The notes under the pieces were generated by a model, which saw only the letters and a program-made list of their open reading frames with translations, did not search any database and was not told the DNA's origin. DNA of 11,291 bases from Desulfobacterales bacterium (lineage in GTDB: Bacteria > Desulfobacterota > Desulfobacteria > Desulfobacterales > Desulfobacteraceae), in the NCBI GenBank assembly GCA_022361095.1, contig JAKSBO010000531.1, positions 1-11,291 on the forward strand, given 5' to 3'. How positions within the stretch are numbered: the first letter of the stretch is position 1; each line of letters begins with the position of its first letter. Shown here in pieces: positions 5,801 through 11,291 of this stretch. Made by a program: the position numbers and the translations under genes.

Positions 5801-7996
5801 TCATTCGTCAGAATGCAGCCTGGAATGGAGTTCTTCCAATACCTTCTGCGCAGCAACCGGGATAACTGTACCCGGGCCAAAGATGGCTGCTGCGCCGCTT
5901 TCATAGAGAAAATCATAGTCTGGTGCCGGAATAACACCGCCGATGACAGCCATGATATCAGGCCGTCCCAGTTTTTCCAGTTCTTCAACAAGCGCCGGCA
6001 GCAAGGTCTTGTGACCGGCGGCAAGTGAGCTGAATCCAATAATATGACAGTCGTTTTCCACTGCTTGACGTGCAGCTTCCTCCGGGGTCTGGAAAAGCGG
6101 TCCAACGTCCACGTCAAAACCAAGATCTGCAAAGGCGGTGGCGACAACCTTCGCGCCACGGTCATGGCCGTCCTGACCAAGCTTGGCTACCATAATGCGA
6201 GGACGACGACCTTCAAGCTCCTCGAATTCCTTGGTCATTTGAATGACTTTGTCCATCTCTTCCTGTTCGGAAAATTCAGCTTTATAAATACCGGATATTG
6301 ATCGAATCACAGCGGAATGCCTCCCCCAGGGTTTCTCCAGTGCATCGGATATTTCTCCAAGTGATGCCCGCACACGAGCAGCCTCAATAGACAATGCCAT
6401 CAAATTACCCTCACCGGTTTCAGCACACTTGGTGAGCGCATCCAATGCCTGCCGGCATTTAACAGGATCGCGCATGGATTTTAGTTTTTCAAGATTCTTT
6501 ATTTGCTGCTCACGTACAACCGTATTATCAATCTCAAGGGTATCAATAGCGTCTTCCTCTTCAAGACGATAGGAGTTAACCCCAATAATCTTTTCTTTGC
6601 CTGAGTCAATACCTGCCTGACGACGGGCTGCCGCCTCTTCAATACGCATCTTTGGAAGCCCGGTTTCCGTTGCCTTTGCCATACCGCCCAGTTGTTCAAC
6701 CTCCATGATATGTCCCCAGGCACGTTTCATGATAGCGCCGGTAAGCGCTTCCACGTAGTAGGAACCGCCCCATGGATCAGCAGGCCTGCAGATATTGGTT
6801 TCGTCCTGCAGATAGAGCTGGGTGTTACGCGCAATACGCGCGGAGAAATCCGTTGGCAGTGCAATCGCCTCATCAAGTGAGTTGGTATGCAGTGACTGTG
6901 TATGACCCAGTGATGCTGCCAGGGCTTCGATTGCAGTTCGACAGACATTGTTGAAGGGGTCACCTTCAGTAAGCGACCAACCGGAAGTCTGGCTGTGTGT
7001 ACGAAGCGCAAGCGATTTTACGCTCTTTGGCTCAAATGTTTTGATAATTTTTGCCCAGAGTACCCGCGCTGCGCGCATCTTGGCGATTTCCATGAAATAG
7101 TTCATGCCCTGGGCCCAGAAAAAGGAGAGGCGCGGCGCAAAGGCATCAATACTCATGCCGGCTTCAATTCCGGCTCTTGCGTATGCCCATCCGTCAGCAA
7201 GGGTATAGGCCATCTCTATGTCCGAGGTTGCGCCGGCCTCCTGCAGATGATATCCGGAGATACTGATGGAGTTATATTTAGGCATGTTCTGGGAAGTATA
7301 GGCAAAAATATCCGAAATAATCCTCATGGATTCTGCCGGCGGATAAATATAGGTATTCCGCACCATGTATTCCTTGAGGATGTCGTTCTGGATGGTGCCG
7401 GCGAGCTTATCCTGGCTTACGCCCTGTTCTTCAGCAGCTACAACATAGAAGGCAAGGATCGGCAACACCGCACCGTTCATGGTCATGGAGACGGTCATCT
7501 CATCAAGTGGAATACCATCGAACAAAACGTTCATGTCCAGAATGGAGTCAACCGCAACGCCTGCCTTTCCGACGTCACCTAGAACGCGGGGATGATCAGA
7601 GTCATATCCACGGTGAGTGGCAAGGTCAAAGGCAATGGAAAGACCTTTCTGACCTGCCGCAAGGTTTTTTTTGTAAAACGCATTACTTTCTTCTGCGGTG
7701 GAGAAACCTGCGTACTGACGAACTGTCCATGGACGCATAACGTACATGGTGGCATAAGGGCCGCGCAGATAAGGCGGAATACCCGCATGATAGCCGAGAT
7801 GATCCAGTCCGTCGTATGCCTTTCTGGTGTACATGGGGTCAACATCGATCTGTTCAACAGTCTTCCAGACCAGATCTTCAGCAGTCATACCGGTTTCTTT
7901 CCGGATGGTGTCCGCCCATTTTTTATAGGTCATCCGGGGCTTGCCGGTGTTAAACACCATTTTTGTGAAATCAGGATTATTCATTGCGGTACTCAT
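5801..7996 (-). CDS. mutB: methylmalonyl-CoA mutase, large (catalytic) subunit
   Basis: Catalytic subunit of 731 residues of the adenosylcobalamin mutase that interconverts (R)-methylmalonyl-CoA and succinyl-CoA. The TIM-barrel domain fills about residues 20-560; it carries [13 protein letters not shown] (88-100) with the substrate-contacting tyrosine 95, VRNTYIYPP (212-220) and SISGYH with histidine 250, which corresponds to the catalytic His244 of the Propionibacterium enzyme. The B12 domain (about 598-728) has DGHDRG (609-614) with lower-ligand histidine 611, then [11 protein letters not shown] and GGVIPAPD. Length is normal. The ATG lies one base after the mutA stop, with GGGGGTG inside the last mutA codons as ribosome binding site, so the two are translationally coupled. 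An alternative ATG four codons in is less well placed. Confidence 0.98.
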   Translation of the reverse strand: MSTAMNNPDFTKMVFNTGKPRMTYKKWADTIRKETGMTAEDLVWKTVEQIDVDPMYTRKAYDGLDHLGYHAGIPPYLRGPYATMYVMRPWTVRQYAGFSTAEESNAFYKKNLAAGQKGLSIAFDLATHRGYDSDHPRVLGDVGKAGVAVDSILDMNVLFDGIPLDEMTVSMTMNGAVLPILAFYVVAAEEQGVSQDKLAGTIQNDILKEYMVRNTYIYPPAESMRIISDIFAYTSQNMPKYNSISISGYHLQEAGATSDIEMAYTLADGWAYARAGIEAGMSIDAFAPRLSFFWAQGMNYFMEIAKMRAARVLWAKIIKTFEPKSVKSLALRTHSQTSGWSLTEGDPFNNVCRTAIEALAASLGHTQSLHTNSLDEAIALPTDFSARIARNTQLYLQDETNICRPADPWGGSYYVEALTGAIMKRAWGHIMEVEQLGGMAKATETGLPKMRIEEAAARRQAGIDSGKEKIIGVNSYRLEEEDAIDTLEIDNTVVREQQIKNLEKLKSMRDPVKCRQALDALTKCAETGEGNLMALSIEAARVRASLGEISDALEKPWGRHSAVIRSISGIYKAEFSEQEEMDKVIQMTKEFEELEGRRPRIMVAKLGQDGHDRGAKVVATAFADLGFDVDVGPLFQTPEEAARQAVENDCHIIGFSSLAAGHKTLLPALVEELEKLGRPDIMAVIGGVIPAPDYDFLYESGAAAIFGPGTVIPVAAQKVLEELHSRLHSDE

Positions 7997-7997
7997 G

Positions 7998-10124
7998 TTA
8001 TATCACCCCCATGTGTTTTTGCAGTTTGCCCAGGAGATCTATCGCATTGGAACGAATGTGCACAAATTCATCAACACCCGCTTCCTTGAATGCTTCAATG
8101 TGATCCTTTGGCATTCCGGCCAGGAGAATCATAACTTCCGGATTGTTTTCTTTGATTTTTTTGGCGATCACCGGAACAACCTTAACATACATATCATCGG
8201 TACCGGTGATGATGACGGCCTTTGCTCCTGATTCAAGGGCAGCGTCGGCTGCTTCTTCAGGGGTGTCAAAACCGGTATTGGGGATGGTTTCAAACGCTGC
8301 AACATTAAAAAAGGCAGTGGAGAAATCCGCGCGGCCTTTATGTTTGGGGACCGGACCGTTATTGGCAAGAAAGAGTTTGGGGGCGTCACCGGTCTTTTCA
8401 ATATAGGCCTCCGTTGCCCGGCGAACCTTTTCAAAGGCCTCTGCGCCGCGATGGATGTTCAGCGCATTAATCGTTTCATTGCCATCTACACCCTGACGAA
8501 GCGCAGCACTCAGTTCTCCAAGGGTTGCGCCCTGTACGGCGGCCTTTGCGGCATTATCAACTATGGCTGCGTTTATACTTGCCTTTTCACTGCTCACTGA
8601 ATCAAGAAGCGATGCGAGATCGGCTCCTTTTTGTATGGCGGAAAGCTGCCGGCTGCGATCTTTCTGAAAGGCGATGGTGTCAAAATCATCGGCTTCTTCT
8701 TTTTTCTCAGCAAGATTGGGGTACATATTGGTACCAACAAAGACATCTTTTCTGACTGCAATGCTTTTCTGCTTGGCTGCAGCGATCTCAGCTGTCTTAT
8801 CCTGGGGGAAATTTTGCCCAAGCGCTTTAAATAGTCCGCCTTTGCCTTCAATTTCCTGAAAAAGCGGCCAGATTTTTTCTGCAAGCTCGCTTGTCATGTT
8901 TTCCATATACCAGGAGCCGCCTGCAGGATCAACAACGCGGCCAAGATGGCCTTCGTCCCTGAGTAGAATTTGAACATTTCGTGCAATACGTCTGGAGAAT
9001 TCATTGGGCTGACGGAAAATTTCATCAAAAGGCCCAACATGCATGGAATCAACACCTCCAAGAATAGCAGAAAAAGCCTCGGTTGAAACACGCAGCATAT
9101 TAACCCATGGGTCAACATGGGTCTTATTCCAGGTAGAGGTTCGGCCGTGGATGAACATTTTCTGGCCTTCATCACCAGCGCCAAAGGCCTCAGCGACCTT
9201 GCACCAGGCCATACGGGCTGCACGGAATTTGGCAAGTTCCATAAACAAATCCCCACCAATGGAGAAGGAGAATATGATACTGTTTGCAGCGGTATCAATA
9301 TCAACGCCACGTTTCTGCATGGCCCGAATATATTCAACCGCAACAGCAATACCAAAAGCAACCTCTTCAACTGCACTGCCGCCGGAATATTGATAGTATT
9401 CGCCATGGACACAGGCTGTTTTGAGCTCAGGTGCATTGTCTTTGGCCCAGAGAACCACCTGCGCCATCTCGTCATATGCCTTTTCAAGCGAAATTGGAAG
9501 CGTTCCTTCTTTGGCAAGATATCCAAGCGGATCCACGCCAAGACAGCCTTTTACGTCTGCAATGCGTTTACCCTGTTTTGTAAGATATGCTGAAAAGAGC
9601 GCTGCCATGCCTGCCCCGGAAAAACCGCTGTGCAAGAGTATAGGTAGCTGGGTTATGTCTATATTGGCAAGCGCAGTCTCAAGGTCATTCACACTTGCAA
9701 CAGAAAGTCCGCCGATACCAACTATGTCAGCCCCGGCCTGATCAGGGTTCAGCCCCTGACTGGTTGCCTTGTCAAAAGGTATGTTCAGCGCATCCTGGCC
9801 CCTGTTCAAATCATTGACAGCAGCTTCATTGAATTCTTCCGGATCCGGAGTGGTAATTTCCTGGGCAATCTTCCATGTTTCAATTAGATTTCCTTGGGCG
9901 GATGTGCCGCGAACATACGGTGCCTGACCCGGCAGGGCATCAATGTGGTCCAGCTTCTCCATGTCTGCCTGAAAGTACATGGGCTGGATGTCGATTCCTT
10001 CATAGGTTTTTTTGATCATCACCTTGTCATACGGCTTTCCCTTAAGCAGCTTCAATGTCGCTTCGTGCCATTCCGCATAGGTGTTTGCCGGAAAATCCTT
10101 CAGGATGTCTAAGGCATCACTCAT
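7998..10124 (-). CDS. mutA: methylmalonyl-CoA mutase, small subunit
   Basis: Non-catalytic partner (708 residues) of MutB in the heterodimeric mutase type known from Propionibacterium. It shows the same two-domain plan: a barrel domain (about 30-560; [40 protein letters not shown]) and a C-terminal B12-like fold (about 580-705). The cobalamin motif is lost: [14 protein letters not shown] (584-597) stands where MutB has DGHDRG, as expected of a subunit that binds no cofactor. The ATG follows AGGAG with 6 bases of spacing. It is upstream of mutB with a single-base gap, and downstream of the carboxyltransferase by 147 bases that contain a hairpin and a possible promoter. Confidence 0.97.
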   Translation of the reverse strand: MSDALDILKDFPANTYAEWHEATLKLLKGKPYDKVMIKKTYEGIDIQPMYFQADMEKLDHIDALPGQAPYVRGTSAQGNLIETWKIAQEITTPDPEEFNEAAVNDLNRGQDALNIPFDKATSQGLNPDQAGADIVGIGGLSVASVNDLETALANIDITQLPILLHSGFSGAGMAALFSAYLTKQGKRIADVKGCLGVDPLGYLAKEGTLPISLEKAYDEMAQVVLWAKDNAPELKTACVHGEYYQYSGGSAVEEVAFGIAVAVEYIRAMQKRGVDIDTAANSIIFSFSIGGDLFMELAKFRAARMAWCKVAEAFGAGDEGQKMFIHGRTSTWNKTHVDPWVNMLRVSTEAFSAILGGVDSMHVGPFDEIFRQPNEFSRRIARNVQILLRDEGHLGRVVDPAGGSWYMENMTSELAEKIWPLFQEIEGKGGLFKALGQNFPQDKTAEIAAAKQKSIAVRKDVFVGTNMYPNLAEKKEEADDFDTIAFQKDRSRQLSAIQKGADLASLLDSVSSEKASINAAIVDNAAKAAVQGATLGELSAALRQGVDGNETINALNIHRGAEAFEKVRRATEAYIEKTGDAPKLFLANNGPVPKHKGRADFSTAFFNVAAFETIPNTGFDTPEEAADAALESGAKAVIITGTDDMYVKVVPVIAKKIKENNPEVMILLAGMPKDHIEAFKEAGVDEFVHIRSNAIDLLGKLQKHMGVI

Positions 10125-10177
10125 TGTATTCTCCTAAAATTTTGATGACAGCTAGGAACTTGCTTTTTACCAGGCAA

Positions 10178-10206
10178 GGTATAACAAAAGTTGAAAATAT
10201 GATCAA
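10178..10206 (-). promoter_or_regulatory. possible promoter for mutA
   Basis: On the minus strand TTGATC (10206-10201) is followed after 17 bases by TATACC (10183-10178), four of six matches in each box. It lies between the intergenic hairpin and mutA and would give the mutase genes a start independent of the carboxyltransferase. The evidence is modest. Confidence 0.3.
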
Positions 10207-10225
10207 GAGTTGGAATATGGTCCCA

Positions 10226-10263
10226 ACAGGGAACGGCTACAACATATTGTGGCCGTCCCCTGT
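10226..10263 (-). terminator. stem-loop after the carboxyltransferase gene
   Basis: Arms 10226-10242 (ACAGGGAACGGCTACAA) and 10247-10263 (TTGTGGCCGTCCCCTGT) pair at 15 of 17 positions with a 4-base loop. It starts 8 bases past the carboxyltransferase stop codon on the minus strand. No T-run follows, so it may be a terminator of another kind, an attenuator or an mRNA 3'-end stabiliser. The hairpin is plain; the role is inferred. Confidence 0.55.
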
Positions 10264-10271
10264 CGAGTCAC

Positions 10272-11291
10272 TTATATTTCCGGCCATGGCGCATCAAATA
10301 TTTCACGACATCTTTTAAACGCTTCACTTAAACCTTTAATTAAGTTGCTTCTAATTTCTTTGGCACTTGAAACTGTCCAATCAAGCACGCCTGTTTCAGT
10401 TGCATCATTTTTCGCTTTTGCTTTTTCAAGATATTTCTCAACAAAATCAATTCTAAACGCTTCAGCTTTTTCTTTGCTTTCTTTTTGCATAATTTTGTTG
10501 TATTTTCTTGCACCAAGCAGGTCAAATGCAGCATGAACACCCATTACTGCCATAGTCGCATCTTCAAGAGCCATGTAAACAATACCTGGTCTTAAGAATT
10601 TACTAAATGCTTGAATTTGACGTCCGCCATAGTTTTGATTTAATACTAATGATACGACTGGAACTTCACCTAAGATATTAGCATCAAGAGATTGAGCACC
10701 AATTGCCTGGATTCTGTATCTTTCTTGTTGTGATCCCGGTACGAATCCGGAAGAGTTGGATAACATAACAATTGGAATATTATTATTGTTCATTAACTGT
10801 GTAAACACTCTAAATTTCTCTGTTCCAAAAGCATCTGCGCCACCCCCCTGAATTTGTGGTTGGTCAGCAATCACACCTACTGTATACCCATTAAGTGACG
10901 CAAGACCTGTAATAAAATTTGGTCCGTAAGAAGTATTCATTGCACTATAGAGCCCAAGGAAACTATCTTTATCAAAAGCTGGCTTGATCACTGATTCTAT
11001 CATGTCATATGGCTCAGCTTTATCAACTGGAACTTTTGGTTCTTCTTGGGCTTCAACAGCTAAATCTTTATTATAAGTTATTTCAAATTTTGAAATAACT
11101 TTTTGAGCAAGATCATAAGCTTCTTTAAAATTTTCAACAATGAAAGTTGAGTTTTTCTGGGCAAAAGCAAGATCATTTTCGCAAATATTTTCCGGTTTTA
11201 TAAAAACAACCACATCAGCAGTACTATTTATTTCAGCAAGTGTTAAACCATCAATATGTGTAACAATATGACCTCTAACGCCTGCTTTTTC
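10272..11291 (-). CDS. acyl-CoA carboxyltransferase subunit (PccB/12S type), 5' end cut
   Basis: The C-terminal 339 residues of a biotin-dependent carboxyltransferase; the gene runs off the right edge, and an internal GTG at 11213 is not its start because the frame stays open with family-like sequence (GVRGHIVTHIDGLTLAEINS). The second crotonase-type domain shows NFITGLASLNGYTVGVIADQP, SSGFVPGSQQE and NQNYGGRQIQAF, which correspond to the acyl-CoA and biotin binding stretches of PccB. The C-terminal tail (KYNKIMQKESKEKAEAF and on) is lysine-rich and unlike ordinary PccB. With mutA-mutB downstream it probably carboxylates propionyl-CoA or acts as a transcarboxylase; acetyl-CoA is an alternative. 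Base composition is strongly AT-rich (two sampled lines 25 and 38 percent GC, against about 52 percent in mutB), a sign of separate origin. Confidence 0.85.
   Translation of the reverse strand, partial: EKAGVRGHIVTHIDGLTLAEINSTADVVVFIKPENICENDLAFAQKNSTFIVENFKEAYDLAQKVISKFEITYNKDLAVEAQEEPKVPVDKAEPYDMIESVIKPAFDKDSFLGLYSAMNTSYGPNFITGLASLNGYTVGVIADQPQIQGGGADAFGTEKFRVFTQLMNNNNIPIVMLSNSSGFVPGSQQERYRIQAIGAQSLDANILGEVPVVSLVLNQNYGGRQIQAFSKFLRPGIVYMALEDATMAVMGVHAAFDLLGARKYNKIMQKESKEKAEAFRIDFVEKYLEKAKAKNDATETGVLDWTVSSAKEIRSNLIKGLSEAFKRCREIFDAPWPEI

Noticed and set aside
6995..7582. Plus-strand open frame of 195 codons opposite mutB
   Set aside because: The minus-strand mutB frame has the catalytic residues and normal length; the opposite frame is a by-product of codon bias.
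8894..9541. Minus-strand 215-codon frame overlapping mutA in another frame
   Set aside because: It lies wholly inside mutA, which is continuous and full-length, so it is not evidence of a frameshift or nested gene.
11211..11213. GTG at 11213 as the start of the carboxyltransferase gene
   Set aside because: The frame continues open to the window edge with family-like sequence, so the codon is an internal valine.

Overview
The window reads as a piece of a bacterial chromosome of moderate GC. The gene content (a two-subunit B12-dependent methylmalonyl-CoA mutase with its chaperone, a biotin-dependent carboxyltransferase, a DUF6125-type cysteine-rich protein and a TrmB-like regulator) fits a propionate-metabolising anaerobe. 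A sulfate reducer of the Desulfobacteraceae type is my best guess, but this is inference from gene content and not from a phylogenetic marker. No RNA gene, CRISPR array, IS element or phage gene is visible.

Layout. Positions 1-3126 carry plus-strand genes: an azlC-azlD pair (branched-chain amino-acid exporter) behind a strong sigma-70-like promoter with an overlapping palindrome; a stem-loop repeat; a TrmB-family regulator; and a cysteine-rich DUF6125-like protein with its own promoter. A long GC-rich hairpin at 3177-3229 closes this half. From 3484 to the right edge every gene is on the minus strand. In order of transcription (right to left) these are an acyl-CoA carboxyltransferase subunit (5' end cut by the window), mutA, mutB, meaB and a crotonase-fold protein. 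The two halves converge in a 357-base stretch (3127-3483) that holds the hairpin and an unexplained 69-codon open frame without a usual start.

How the genes fit together. MutA and MutB form the adenosylcobalamin-dependent mutase that interconverts methylmalonyl-CoA and succinyl-CoA; MeaB is the GTPase that loads and protects its cofactor. The carboxyltransferase is suited to making or using methylmalonyl-CoA (propionyl-CoA carboxylase or transcarboxylase type). The last gene lacks both catalytic glutamates of enoyl-CoA hydratase and resembles the methylmalonyl-CoA decarboxylase of the E. coli sbm (scpA-argK-scpB) operon. The minus-strand block is therefore a methylmalonyl-CoA module. Methylmalonyl-CoA epimerase and the biotin carboxylase and biotin carrier subunits are not in the window.

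Most notable: the ScpB-like protein beside mutA-mutB-meaB; two diverged copies of one intergenic stem-loop repeat (1082-1220 and 4319-4470); the sharply AT-rich, divergent carboxyltransferase next to GC-richer mutase genes; stem-loops in three gaps of the minus-strand gene cluster; an internal duplication in the DUF6125-like protein; and the orphan open frame. I found no clear evidence for a wholly new system.
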